A stretch of DNA of 51,949 nucleotides from an uncultured Acidilobus sp. JCHS. GTDB lineage: Archaea; Thermoproteota; Thermoprotei_A; Sulfolobales; Acidilobaceae. Within the stretch, counting starts at the first letter, position 1. Every line of letters begins with the position of its first letter. A model generated the notes under the pieces. It worked only from the letters and a program-made list of their open reading frames with translations, ran no database searches and was not told the origin of the DNA. The translations under genes were made by a program, and so were the position numbers. Positions 17,199 through 26,138 of this stretch are shown in pieces. The stretch lies in contig AYMD01000002.1 of assembly GCA_000495735.1 (NCBI GenBank), positions 23,189 through 75,137 on the forward strand, read 5' to 3'.

Positions 17199-18494
17199 TC
17201 AGAGGCTTGAAGTGAAGGGCGCCCTGCCCGCGTACGTAGCCACTGGGCCGAGGTAGTCCTCTATCTCAAGGAGCCTGTTGTACTTGGCCACCCTCTCGCT
17301 CCTAGCCGGGGCCCCCGTCTTTATCATGCCGGCCCCCACGGCCACGGCGAGGTCAGCTATGAAGGGGTCCTCTGTGTCACCGCTCCTGTGGCTTATGACA
17401 GGCCTCACCCCCGCGTCCCTCGCCACCCTCACGTACTCCAGGGTCTCAGTGAGGGTACCGACCTGGTTGACCTTCACCAGGGCGCCGTTTGTCGCCCTGG
17501 CCTTTACCCCCTCCCTCAGGTACCTCACGTTTGTGGCATAGAGGTCGTCGCCAACTATGAGAACCTTTGAGCCGAGCCTTGACGTTATCTCAGCGAAGTG
17601 CTTCAAGTCCTCCTCGTGGAAGGGGTCCTCAAGGTAGGCTATGCTGAACTCCTCCACGAGCTGACCGTAGAGCTCCAGCAGGGAGCCTGCGTCGTAGTCC
17701 TTCCCGTCAACCCTGTATGCCTTCCTCTCCTGGTCATAGAACTGTGAGGCCGCAGCGTCAATGCCTAACATGAAGTCGGAGCCCAGGGTATAGCCCGCGG
17801 CCTTTATGGCAGCGCTCAGGGCCTCCAGGGCATCCCTGACCTCCTTCATGGGCGGGGCGTAGCCTCCTTCGTCCCCCACGTTAGTGGCCCCCTTGCCGTA
17901 CTTTTCTGTCAGGTAGGCCTTGAGCGCCTTGTAGACCTCGACCGACATCCTCATGGCCTCTGAGAAGGAGCTGGCCCCAACCGGTATGAGCAGGAACTCC
18001 TGGAAGGCCAGCCCGTTGCCCGCGTGGACGCCGCCGTTTATCACGTTAAGCAGCGGGGTCGGGAGGAGACGGGCTGAGGGGCCTCCCAGGTACTCAAAGG
18101 GCTCAAGGCCGGCGCTGGCCGCGGCGGCCTTGGCCACGGCTACGCTCACGGCGGTGGTCACGTTGCCGCCAAGCCTTGACTTGTTCGGGGTGCCGTCGAG
18201 TTCCACCAGGAGACCGTCTATCCTGGCCTGCTCCCTCGAGTCGAGGCCTATCAGCCTTGGGGCGACGAAGGTGTTGAGGTTGGCCAGGGCCTGGGAGACC
18301 CCCATGCCTCCCCACCTCTTCCCCCCGTCCCTGAGCTCAACGGCCTCCTTGGTGCTCTTGCTGGCGCCGCTGGGCGCTATGCTGACGCCGACGCCGCCCT
18401 TGGTCCTGACCACAGCCTTAACCGTCGGGTTGCCACGGGAGTCTAGGGCCAGGACGCCCCTGACCCTGGTTACTATGAATTCCTCCTCAGGCAA
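17199..18494 (-). CDS. eno: Enolase
   Basis: Glycolytic enzyme that interconverts 2-phosphoglycerate and phosphoenolpyruvate. The 431 residues show the N-terminal ALDSRGNPTVKA (15-26), GVHAGNGLAFQEFLLIPVG, the Mg-binding YLEDPF segment and GDDLYATN. The C-terminal signature reads SHRSGDTEDPFIADLAVA, where the family usually has SGET; Asp for Glu is a mild change. Catalytic Lys in VKVNQVGTLTE is present. The start is TTG. It is a single gene between the surface repeat protein and ahcY on the same strand, with short gaps and its own AT-rich upstream region. Confidence 0.97.
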   Translation of the reverse strand: MPEEEFIVTRVRGVLALDSRGNPTVKAVVRTKGGVGVSIAPSGASKSTKEAVELRDGGKRWGGMGVSQALANLNTFVAPRLIGLDSREQARIDGLLVELDGTPNKSRLGGNVTTAVSVAVAKAAAASAGLEPFEYLGGPSARLLPTPLLNVINGGVHAGNGLAFQEFLLIPVGASSFSEAMRMSVEVYKALKAYLTEKYGKGATNVGDEGGYAPPMKEVRDALEALSAAIKAAGYTLGSDFMLGIDAAASQFYDQERKAYRVDGKDYDAGSLLELYGQLVEEFSIAYLEDPFHEEDLKHFAEITSRLGSKVLIVGDDLYATNVRYLREGVKARATNGALVKVNQVGTLTETLEYVRVARDAGVRPVISHRSGDTEDPFIADLAVAVGAGMIKTGAPARSERVAKYNRLLEIEDYLGPVATYAGRAPFTSSL

Positions 18495-18536
18495 GTCCAG
18501 GCCCTAGCTTCAGCAGGACGGAACCGAAATAAATGA

Positions 18537-21266
18537 CTACCTCCTCATCATGAAGAGCAGCGCTGCCACCACTATTGCAACAACCACGACAGCGGCCACT
18601 GCGAAGAGGGAGCCCGTGACGACCGGCTTCTTTGGGCTTAGATACACAGACGTCTGGGAGGGCACCACGAGCTCGCCAGATAGCCTGAGCGTCCCGCTCG
18701 AGCTCGTCAGGACAGCCTGGTAAGCGTAGGACCCTGACGGGAGGTAGATCGTCAGGCTCCTGGCCTGGGTTGGGCCCGCGGCCAGGGTCCCGTTGATGTA
18801 AAGCTTCCAGGAGCTCACGCCTGAGGGCACAGCGAAGGTGACGGCATATGATGTCGGCAGGGCGACCGCCAGGTTAACGGTGCCGTTCAGCCTCAGCGAG
18901 CCGGAAGGCCCCCTGAAGGTCAGGTTAGCGCTCCTCCAGAGTACTGAGTAGCTGGCGGGCCCTGAGGCCAAGTACACCGAGGCGCTCCCCGTGCTGAGCC
19001 AACTTGTCACAGGGGTCCCGTTGACCAGGAGCTCCCAGGCGCCTCCCGGCGGCAGGCCCTGCAAAGCCACGCTGAGTATCGATATTGGTGACGTGACGAT
19101 TATGTTCAGGGGTCCCTGGGCAGGGGCCAGAGCAGGCGGCTCCCTGAGCTCGCCGCCGGGGTAGCTAAAGACCAGCTGGTAGACCAGGGGAGTCGATGGC
19201 AGCGGGAGCGTGGCGTTGGGGGCTGAGGTGAAGGGCAGCGCCACGGTGCCGTTAACTATCAGCTCCCACCTGACACCAGACGGGAGGCCCGTGACCATAA
19301 CATGGGCCTGCCTTATCGCCGAAAACTGCAGGCTCAGGACGCTGCTCGAGCTCACAGAGATGATCTCCGAGGTCGCCGTGACGTTGATGCCCAGCGGGTA
19401 GTCGTAGTAGACCGCTGTGACCCTGTAAACGCCCTCAAGTAGCTCAAGCGTCGTTCCCTGAGGCCCTAGGGGACCTACCGCCGTGTTGTTGATCACGAGC
19501 CACCACGACCCGCCTGGGAAGCTGGCCGGGATGAAGCTCACGGAGTAGAACTGGACAGGCATAGTTATTGTGGTGTTCCCTGTCAGGTTGAGCTCGGAGC
19601 TCCACACTGTAACGTTAACCCTCGGCACCTGGAGGAAGGCCACCACTTCTACCTTGTAGATGCCCTGGGGCAGGGTGAACGAGAGCGCCTGAGAGGTCCC
19701 CTCGGCCACCTTGATGCCGTTGACAAGGACTTCCCACACGACGTTCTGAGGCTTCGACGGGAACAGGACATTAACCCCATAGGTGTGGAAAGGTACCACC
19801 ACGGTCTCAGAACCATTTATGAAGAGCCTCCCAGAGGTCACATTAATGTAGGTGGACAGGAGCGAGTAGTAGACCGTGACCGCGTAGCTGTAGTTGCCTG
19901 CGGGCAGCTGTATAGTTATGATGGGCAGGGTTGACGAGGCCACCTCCTTCCCGTCCAGCACGAGGTACCACTTGATACCCTGAGGAGCGCCCTGTAGCTC
20001 GAGCGTGAGCGAGTAGAGGCCGGCGTAGAACTGGATCACCGAGTTGGTCGTCACGTTGATGATGCCCTCTGAGGCCACCGTGTACGTGCCCAAGGGGCCG
20101 TAGTAGATGACGACGCTGTACCTGTAGACGCCCGCGGGGAGCGGCAGGACCTTGACAGCGCTGGTCGTGAGGTTTATCACCGTTGTCCCGTTGATCACGA
20201 GGGACCAGCTGACGCCTGGCGCCTCGTCAATGGCCACGGTCGTCAGGTTATAGACCTCTGGCCTAAGGGCCAGGACCTCGTTGGAGCCAAGGTATATGGT
20301 GCCCTCGGACTCTATGACGCTCTCCTTCAGCGGAGCGTAATAGAACAGCACCTTATATGAGTATACGCCTGCCCTCAGCGTCAGCGTAATAGAGCTGTTA
20401 TAGAAGGGCCCCAGCCTGGTCCCGTTAAGTATCAGGTACCAGGGCGTGCCGCTCGGTAGCCCCTGCTGCAACACCGTGAGGGCATATGTTGTTGGGTAGG
20501 GCACTACCACGAGCTCGTTGCCTGTCACCGCGAAGGTCCCCTTGGCGAACAGGCCCGTGGAGTAGGTGCTAGCGTTAAACGAGTAGGCCGCGTAAGAGTA
20601 GACGCCAGGCCCCAGGAGCAGGGTTATGTTGCCAGTGGAGTAGGGCGTCTGTAGGGAGGAGTTGATCACAATATACCACTCGAGCCCAGGGGGCAGGCCG
20701 AGCGGCCAGAGCTTGACGGTGTAGGCTGTCAGCTGGATGGTCTTGTTGGAGTTTAGGTCAAAGACGCCATGACCCAGCGGCACCCACTCGCTAAAGGAAG
20801 AGTTGTAGTACGAGGCGTTGTAGGAGTAAACGTCCTCAGGCAGCCATAGGGAGAGGTTCCCTGTGCCCTCAACCAGGAACGTGCCATTGATGTAGACCCT
20901 GTACGCAGCGCCCTCGGGCAGGCCCGCAGCCGTGAAGTCAACCCTGTAGACGTTTATGAAGACAGTGTAATTGGAGTTAAGGTTTATCACACCGCTCCTT
21001 ATCGACAGGTACTTCCCTGAGCTGCTGTTGAAGTAAGCTATTACATATGAGTAAACACCTGGTGGCAAGTAGAAGTTTATAACGTTAGAGTAGTTGGTCC
21101 CAAATATCGTTGAGTTTATGACAACCGACCAGAGGAAGCCCTTCGGCAGATATGATAGGACAAACGAGAGCCTGTACTTAACCTGCTGGGCCTGGGACGT
21201 CCTAAGCGCTAGTGGCGCGAGCGCTAGCAGAACTCCCAGGGCTATAGCTAGTATGGGCCCTGGCAC
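18537..21266 (-). CDS. Large anchored surface protein with about eleven beta repeats
   Basis: A 909-residue extracellular protein made almost entirely of a repeat of roughly 75-80 residues. Each unit has a LPxGxxWxxxINGT-like strand (for example QGLPSGTPWYLILNGT and TGLPSGVRWELIVNGT), a loop, then a YSYxVxxY strand and a short hydrophobic strand. About eleven copies can be counted, with the first and last more diverged. The pattern resembles beta modules found next to thermopsins and in thermoacidophile surface proteins. A signal peptide covers residues 1-27 (ending SQAQQ), and a C-terminal helix (about 885-905) followed by MMRR anchors it. Asn/Thr/Ser richness implies heavy glycosylation. 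It starts with GTG. Function unknown; adhesion or cell-wall scaffold is a guess. Confidence 0.8.
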   Translation of the reverse strand: MPGPILAIALGVLLALAPLALRTSQAQQVKYRLSFVLSYLPKGFLWSVVINSTIFGTNYSNVINFYLPPGVYSYVIAYFNSSSGKYLSIRSGVINLNSNYTVFINVYRVDFTAAGLPEGAAYRVYINGTFLVEGTGNLSLWLPEDVYSYNASYYNSSFSEWVPLGHGVFDLNSNKTIQLTAYTVKLWPLGLPPGLEWYIVINSSLQTPYSTGNITLLLGPGVYSYAAYSFNASTYSTGLFAKGTFAVTGNELVVVPYPTTYALTVLQQGLPSGTPWYLILNGTRLGPFYNSSITLTLRAGVYSYKVLFYYAPLKESVIESEGTIYLGSNEVLALRPEVYNLTTVAIDEAPGVSWSLVINGTTVINLTTSAVKVLPLPAGVYRYSVVIYYGPLGTYTVASEGIINVTTNSVIQFYAGLYSLTLELQGAPQGIKWYLVLDGKEVASSTLPIITIQLPAGNYSYAVTVYYSLLSTYINVTSGRLFINGSETVVVPFHTYGVNVLFPSKPQNVVWEVLVNGIKVAEGTSQALSFTLPQGIYKVEVVAFLQVPRVNVTVWSSELNLTGNTTITMPVQFYSVSFIPASFPGGSWWLVINNTAVGPLGPQGTTLELLEGVYRVTAVYYDYPLGINVTATSEIISVSSSSVLSLQFSAIRQAHVMVTGLPSGVRWELIVNGTVALPFTSAPNATLPLPSTPLVYQLVFSYPGGELREPPALAPAQGPLNIIVTSPISILSVALQGLPPGGAWELLVNGTPVTSWLSTGSASVYLASGPASYSVLWRSANLTFRGPSGSLRLNGTVNLAVALPTSYAVTFAVPSGVSSWKLYINGTLAAGPTQARSLTIYLPSGSYAYQAVLTSSSGTLRLSGELVVPSQTSVYLSPKKPVVTGSLFAVAAVVVVAIVVAALLFMMRR

Positions 21267-21372
21267 TCAAGCCGCGAACCTCTGATATTTGGGCGACCAG
21301 GGAACTGAAAAATATTATCTTGCCGCTGCACGCTTTTTTACTTAGCCCTGTCAGGGGGTCTAGGGAGAGCCT

Positions 21373-21684
21373 TTGCCAAGGGGCAGCAGGAGGCAGGCAG
21401 ACCCCTTCACGTGTCCGGTCTGCGGCGCCAGGGTCACGGAGCCCGAGAGGACCTGGACAGTGGTCTCTCCTATCCCTGACAGCAAGGGGAGGGTCACAAT
21501 AACGATAATGGGCTCATTCAGGTGCCCCAACGGGCACACCTGGAAGGCCGTGATAAAGAAGTTCAAGAGCGGAGGAGAGGAGGGAGAAGGGGAGGGCGAG
21601 GGTGAACGTGAGCCAGGCGAGGTGATAACCCTGGACCTCTCCGACATACAGGGCCTCGATGAGGAGTCGCCTCCTTCTGAGTGA
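21373..21684 (+). CDS. Small zinc-ribbon protein with acidic tail
   Basis: A 103-residue protein with Cys14 and Cys17 (CPVCG) and a second pair, Cys51 and His55 (CPNGH), separated by a strand-rich segment (RTWTVVSPIPDSKGRVTITIMG). The two pairs would make one zinc-binding site. The N-terminus is basic, and the last 35 residues are Glu/Gly/Asp-rich. This mix of a basic head, zinc ribbon and acidic tail suggests a nucleic-acid-associated or transcription-related protein of crenarchaeal type, but I cannot name a characterised family. The start is TTG. It is divergent from the repeat-protein gene. Confidence 0.7.
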   Translation: MPRGSRRQADPFTCPVCGARVTEPERTWTVVSPIPDSKGRVTITIMGSFRCPNGHTWKAVIKKFKSGGEEGEGEGEGEREPGEVITLDLSDIQGLDEESPPSE

Positions 21685-21827
21685 CATGCTTGTGGGACTA
21701 GACAGAGGGACTTTTAACTTTCAGCAAGCCAAGGGGTTTTCCGTCAACGCGTCCTCTGGTGAAGGCGTGACCCAAGTGACGTTACAAAATATATTCCTTG
21801 AAATAGGTAATACCTTAAACGGAGGAC

Positions 21828-22151
21828 ATGACGAGGAGGGGGCAGCAGGTATTTGAGAGAACAGTAGTTGATCACGTTGCGAGGATAGCCGCTGGCCTCG
21901 AGGGACCTGACGGCTTCTACTCGCCCCTGCTCTCAGGGCACGTCCAGGAGGCCATACGGCTCGTGGGCCTTAGGCTGAGGAGGCCAAGGGAGACGCCCAT
22001 AACGTGCTCCCTGTGCGGCGAGGGCTCCGGAAGCTTCACTCCGAAGGGCTACTACCTTCACCTTCTGAGGGCTCACCGCCAGGAGCTTCTTGACCTTGTT
22101 CAGACGGAGGCCTTAAGGATAGCAGGAGCCGCGAGAGCCGCGGGGCCCTGA
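21828..22151 (+). CDS. Small C2H2 zinc-finger-like protein
   Basis: A 107-residue protein whose second half contains Cys60, Cys63, His78 and His83 (CSLCG followed by YYLHLLRAH), a C2H2 zinc-finger spacing with a long loop. The first half is helical and charged (FERTVVDHVARIAAGLEG). The ATG start has a GGAGGA ribosome site four bases upstream and an A/T-rich region before it. Its last 116 bases overlap the 3' end of the gene on the opposite strand. It is probably a DNA-binding regulator. Target unknown. Confidence 0.65.
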   Translation: MTRRGQQVFERTVVDHVARIAAGLEGPDGFYSPLLSGHVQEAIRLVGLRLRRPRETPITCSLCGEGSGSFTPKGYYLHLLRAHRQELLDLVQTEALRIAGAARAAGP

Positions 22152-22614
22152 CTATCCTCAGCTGCCCGCCCTCGAACTGAAGGAGGACGTACTCGACGTC
22201 CTCCTCTGCCTTCATGGGGCCGTCGTAGAGGTAGGTGTCGGGCGGGGCGTCATACCACTCCACCGAGTTCAAGGTGAGCCTCTCAAGCCCTTCCTGCTGG
22301 GCCTGGGACAGGTGCTGAAGCCTCAGGACGCCGACCCTGGTGAGCCTCTGAGGTGTTGGGGAGAGGAGCCTTGTGCCCGTCCTGTCCTTAATCCCCTCGC
22401 CTATCACGTACTTCGTCTCCCCTCCCTCGGCCTCAATTACGGCGAAGTCTCCCTTCCTTGACCTCATGGCGCTCTCCGCGACCTGAAGAACTGCGTCAAC
22501 GCCTTTCGCCTGAACTTCGACCTCCTCGGCCCCTGAAGGCGCCAGGGCCTCCACCTCAACGGGGCCTATTGTCGCCGTCCTCCTTTTGAACCACGTGACC
22601 TTAACTCTGGCCAA
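22036..22614 (-). CDS. Hypothetical protein, acidic C-terminus
   Basis: A 192-residue protein that I do not recognise. The N-terminal 60 residues look like small strands (VKVTWFKRRTATIGPVEVEA), the middle is mixed, and the last 25 residues are Gly/Glu/Pro/Ser-rich and probably disordered. No membrane helix or known motif is seen. It overlaps the zinc-finger gene tail to tail by 116 bases; the overlap falls in the disordered tail here and in the finger of the other protein. Its coding bias resembles that of the neighbouring genes, which favours a real gene. Confidence 0.55.
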   Translation of the reverse strand: MARVKVTWFKRRTATIGPVEVEALAPSGAEEVEVQAKGVDAVLQVAESAMRSRKGDFAVIEAEGGETKYVIGEGIKDRTGTRLLSPTPQRLTRVGVLRLQHLSQAQQEGLERLTLNSVEWYDAPPDTYLYDGPMKAEEDVEYVLLQFEGGQLRIVRAPRLSRLLLSLRPPSEQGQEAPGGEPSEGEGSSPSE

Positions 22615-22755
22615 GACCTGTCGCCTCAGCTGCCCTTAGCAGCGTTTACCCTGGGGTAACAGCTTTTACCACAAATTAAATGCTTCAGTTGTACCTCGCT
22701 GTATCTCTATACCTTAAAATTTTCTGACACACCACTTAGTAGCTGGTGTCCAACC

Positions 22756-23979
22756 TTGCAGGGCGAGACCAGGCAAGCGCCCGTGACGGCGCTGAGGGAG
22801 GAGATGTACGAGATACAGGGCGAGACGGCCTTCACGTACCTCCCCATAATAAGGCAGCTCGAGTCGAGGGGGGTCAAGGTAGTAAGCTTTGGCATAGGCC
22901 AGCCTGACTTCCCCACGCCCAAGTACATAAGGGAGGCCGCCAAGGACGCCCTCGACCAGGGCTTCACTGGCTACACCGAGACCGCGGGCATACCTGAGCT
23001 CAGGGAGGCCATAGCTGACTACCTCAACGAGAGGTACGGCGCTGGGGTCAGGCCTGACGAGGTGCTCGTGACTACAGGCACTAAGACGGCCATATTCATG
23101 GTAGGCGCCGCCTACCTGAGGCCTGGGGACGAGGCCATTGTCATAGAGCCCAGCTACTACGCCTACGCCCAGGCGGCCAAGTTCTTCGGCGCTAAGCCCG
23201 TCTTTGTGCCCATGGACTTCAGGCCCGGCGAGGGGTTCAGCCTCGACATAGCCAAGGTGGAGAACGCCATAACGCCCAGGACCAGGCTGCTCTTCCTCAA
23301 TAACCCCCATAACCCGACCGGGGCTGTGCTGCCGCCTAAGCACGTCGAGGAGCTGATGGAGCTGGCCTCCTCGAAGGGGATAATAGTCGTGGCTGACGAG
23401 ATATATGACAACTTCCTCTACGACGTCCCATTCAGGAGCACCATAAGCGCGGAGGGCTGGAGGGACTACCTCATATACATCAACGGGTTCTCGAAGACCT
23501 TCGCCATGACCGGGTGGAGGCTCGGCTACATGGTCGCCAGGCGCGAGGTCATAGAGAGGATGCTTGACCTGGCAGTCAGCGTCTACAGCTGCGCTAACAG
23601 CGTAGCCCAGAAGGCAGGCGTCGCCGCCCTGAGGGGAGACTGGACGCCTGTTAAGGAGATGATAGCCGAGTTCAAGAGGAGGGCCCAGGCCCTCTACTCA
23701 TCGCTTAAGGACGTGCCCGGCTTCGAGCCCTACATGCCCTCGGGGGCCTTCTACATGTTCCCGAGAGTCTCTAAGCTCATGGATGCCCTAGGGACGAGGA
23801 ACGTGTCGGAGCTCGTTAACAGGCTCCTCTACGAGAAGGGGGTCCTTGTCCTGCCCGGCACCTCGTTCCCTGACAGGGCTGGGGCCGATTTCGTGAGGTT
23901 CAGCTTCGCCACGTCGATTGACAACATAGTTGAGGGCGTCAGGAGGATAGCCGAGTTCGCCAGGGAGGTCATGAAGTAA
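22756..23979 (+). CDS. Class I/II pyridoxal-phosphate aminotransferase
   Basis: A 407-residue fold-type I aminotransferase of the aspartate aminotransferase family. Features are GIGQPDFPTP (46-55), TGYTETAGIPELREAIA (71-87), NPHNPTG (183-189), ADEIYDNF with PLP-ring Asp214, and the Schiff-base lysine Lys247 in GFSKTFAMTGWRLGY. Substrate choice (aspartate, aromatic or alanine) cannot be set from motifs alone. The TTG start at 22756 follows a TATA-like CCTTAAAATTTT at about 22711-22722. The gene is a single unit followed by the SAM adenosyltransferase gene on the same strand after 56 bases. Confidence 0.9.
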   Translation: MQGETRQAPVTALREEMYEIQGETAFTYLPIIRQLESRGVKVVSFGIGQPDFPTPKYIREAAKDALDQGFTGYTETAGIPELREAIADYLNERYGAGVRPDEVLVTTGTKTAIFMVGAAYLRPGDEAIVIEPSYYAYAQAAKFFGAKPVFVPMDFRPGEGFSLDIAKVENAITPRTRLLFLNNPHNPTGAVLPPKHVEELMELASSKGIIVVADEIYDNFLYDVPFRSTISAEGWRDYLIYINGFSKTFAMTGWRLGYMVARREVIERMLDLAVSVYSCANSVAQKAGVAALRGDWTPVKEMIAEFKRRAQALYSSLKDVPGFEPYMPSGAFYMFPRVSKLMDALGTRNVSELVNRLLYEKGVLVLPGTSFPDRAGADFVRFSFATSIDNIVEGVRRIAEFAREVMK

Positions 23980-24035
23980 GCCCTGAAGCAAGCCCCTTAT
24001 CCTCCTCCAACGGGCTTTTTCCCAGGCGAGCGGCC

Positions 24036-24863
24036 TTGCCCGGCTTCATGGGTCTGGTCACAGACTTCGGGGGCTCGGTCTATGACGGCATAGTTGAAGC
24101 CGTAGTCAAGTCCATAGACCCAGGGGTCCAGTTGGTCAGGCTTGAGACGGGCGTGCCGCCGTTCTCCGTCCTCGCTGGCAGCTACATAGTCTACTCGTCA
24201 TACCGCTGGCTTCCACCTCGCTCAGCCCTGGTCGCCGTGGTCGACCCAGGCGTGGGCACCACCAGGAGGGCGGTGATAGTTGAGACCAGGAACTACACGT
24301 TCGTGGCGCCGGACAACGGCGTCATATATGAGGCAGCCCTCGAGGACGGCATAAGGTCAGCCTACGTTATTGACTACCAGGCCGTCAGGAGGGAGGCCTC
24401 GAAGTACGTCCCAGCCTTCCTGACCACCCCCCTCTCAAGCACCTTCCACGGCAGGGATATCTTCGCGCCTGCCGCCGCGCTGATCCTAAGGGGCGTGGAC
24501 CCCTCCTACATAGGGAGGCCCGTAAGTCCTTCGACGCTCACGGCCCTCAGGCTGAGGAGGGTCATCAGGAGGGGCGGCAGGCTGAGCCTGACGGCGGTCT
24601 ACGTTGACAGGTTCGGCAACGTGGCCCTGAGCGCGACCCCAAGGGACCTGGCCGTAAGGGAGGGGGCCATGGTCAGGCTCTCCAGGGGCAGCTCAGCTTT
24701 CCTGGCGAGGAGGGCCAGGACATTCGGTGACGTTAAGTCTGGGGAGTGGGTCCTCTACGTTAACAGCTTCGGCTTCTGGGAGGTGGCAATCAACCAGGGA
24801 AGCGCCGCCTCCGCCCTCCAGGTCAGGGTCGGAGACGAGGTGCAGCTCGAGCTCATAAGCTAA
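24036..24863 (+). CDS. SAM hydroxide adenosyltransferase (DUF62)
   Basis: A 275-residue member of the family that hydrolyses S-adenosylmethionine to adenosine and methionine; related bacterial enzymes are fluorinases and chlorinases. The conserved Asp-Arg-His set is visible as Asp70 and Arg77 in VVDPGVGTTRR and His138 in STFHGRDIFAP. VTDFGG (8-13) and APDNG (91-95) contact the nucleoside. The two-domain length is normal, and the hydroxide-type His marks it as a hydrolase rather than a halogenase. Together with ahcY and mtnA it points to active turnover of SAM products. Its stop overlaps that of the FAD oxidoreductase by four bases. Confidence 0.92.
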   Translation: MPGFMGLVTDFGGSVYDGIVEAVVKSIDPGVQLVRLETGVPPFSVLAGSYIVYSSYRWLPPRSALVAVVDPGVGTTRRAVIVETRNYTFVAPDNGVIYEAALEDGIRSAYVIDYQAVRREASKYVPAFLTTPLSSTFHGRDIFAPAAALILRGVDPSYIGRPVSPSTLTALRLRRVIRRGGRLSLTAVYVDRFGNVALSATPRDLAVREGAMVRLSRGSSAFLARRARTFGDVKSGEWVLYVNSFGFWEVAINQGSAASALQVRVGDEVQLELIS

Positions 24864-25921
24864 CTCAGGCCCACACATATGGAGTCGAAGGGCTCGAGGG
24901 GGCCGTCCAGGGCCTTTCTAGCTGGGGACAGCAGGGGGTCCTCGTCAGCGGTCCCCTCAGCTATCTCCACGAGGAGCCTTGACAGGGCCGGCGACAGCGT
25001 TAGCCCGGCGCCGTCTAGGCCAGCTATAACGTATACCCTGTCGTCAACCTCTCCCACCACGGGCAGGCCGTCAGGCCCTGAGGCGCAGGGCGCTGACCAT
25101 GACGACACGGGCCTCATGAGCTCGGCGACGGGCATCCTCCTCGAGACCCTCTCAAGCACCTCATAGGGTTCTGAGGGCTCGTACCTGAAGCCGTCCTCAA
25201 GCCTGCTCAACGTGCTGTCAGGGCCTCCGACTATAGCCCTTTTGCCTGACTCAGGCACCACGTAGAACTCATTGACGTCGTCCTCCACTATCATGTTGGG
25301 CACCCTCTCGCCTTCGACCGAGTGCGCCGAGCACCTGTACAGCCTCAGGTCGACCTTGACCAGGGAGGGGGTCCAGGGCCCCGCCGCCACGAAGTAGGCC
25401 TCTGCCTCTATTGGGCTTCCATTGAAGTACAGCCTCCCGCCCCTGCTGGTCACCTGGCCGCCCCTGAACGTAGCCCCCTTCTCAGCAAGGACTTTGGTCA
25501 GAGCGTTGACAGCGTCGCCGGCGTTCACGATGCCCTGCATCATGAATATCGCCCTCTCGCCCTCGCCCCTCAGCAGGCCGTCCACCTCGTCAAGCTTCAT
25601 CACCTCAGCGACCGCGCCGAGCCTCCTCAGCTCTGCCGCCACGGCCTCAGCGCATCGGCAGAGCTCCCTCCTCGGCACCCATATCGTGGGCGTCTCCCTG
25701 ACGCCAACCCAGGAGTAGTAGTCTATCGCCTCCATAGCGTACTTGAGGAGCGGCACTGGCAGCTGAAGGGAAAGTATGCCGGCTGCCCTTGACGAGGCGC
25801 CGTAGCCTGGGTACTCCTTCTCGTAGACTGTGACCTCATACCCTCGTTGAGCGAGATGATAAGCCGTCCAGAGGCCGGCAAGGCCAGCCCCTATGACGGC
25901 GACCCTACGGCCACTACTCAA
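24860..25921 (-). CDS. FAD-dependent amine/amino-acid oxidoreductase (DAO family)
   Basis: A glycine-oxidase / D-amino-acid dehydrogenase-like flavoprotein. The N-terminus is a classical FAD-binding Rossmann motif, VAVIGAGLAGLWTAYHLAQRG, with the acidic end of strand 2 at VTVYEKE. It is followed by GASSRAAGILS and a C-terminal DGLPVVGEVDDRVYVIAGLDGAG motif that closes the FAD site. The open frame extends upstream to 25996, but I choose TTG 25921 (353 residues): GGTG lies five bases upstream and a GTTAATAAG TATA-like box is at about 25966-25975. A perfect dyad lies between that box and the start. The substrate is unknown. Confidence 0.85.
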   Translation of the reverse strand: MSSGRRVAVIGAGLAGLWTAYHLAQRGYEVTVYEKEYPGYGASSRAAGILSLQLPVPLLKYAMEAIDYYSWVGVRETPTIWVPRRELCRCAEAVAAELRRLGAVAEVMKLDEVDGLLRGEGERAIFMMQGIVNAGDAVNALTKVLAEKGATFRGGQVTSRGGRLYFNGSPIEAEAYFVAAGPWTPSLVKVDLRLYRCSAHSVEGERVPNMIVEDDVNEFYVVPESGKRAIVGGPDSTLSRLEDGFRYEPSEPYEVLERVSRRMPVAELMRPVSSWSAPCASGPDGLPVVGEVDDRVYVIAGLDGAGLTLSPALSRLLVEIAEGTADEDPLLSPARKALDGPLEPFDSICVGLS

Positions 25922-25931
25922 GGTCGCACCT

Positions 25932-25949
25932 TCTAGGTAATTACCTAGA
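25932..25949. promoter_or_regulatory. Perfect 18-bp palindrome in the FAD oxidoreductase promoter
   Basis: TCTAGGTAATTACCTAGA is a perfect inverted repeat. It sits between the TATA-like box (about 25966-25975, minus strand) and the TTG start at 25921, over the expected transcription start. This is the expected place for a repressor dimer that blocks polymerase. The regulator is not identified. Confidence 0.55.
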
Positions 25950-26138
25950 GCTGTTGAGGCTCCAAGGCTTATTAACCTTGACCAAGGCGCTAACATCCCA
26001 CGACGGTGGTTAAGGACCTCTTGATGGCCCTTTGCTCAAGGCCTAGGCTGTCATAAGGGGAGCGTACTCCCTCCTCTTGGGCGAGGGCTAATCTTTATTA
26101 AAAGGTGTCAAGGAAAAAAAAACCACAGGTAAGGCTAC

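Noticed and set aside
21659-21856. Plus-strand frame of 65 codons between the two zinc proteins
   Set aside because: Overlaps the ends of both neighbours, lacks a ribosome site, and looks noncoding; the region more likely holds the promoter of the second gene.
22714-23343. Minus-strand frame of 209 codons opposite the aminotransferase
   Set aside because: Shadow of a well-supported gene; no motifs and an unlikely start.
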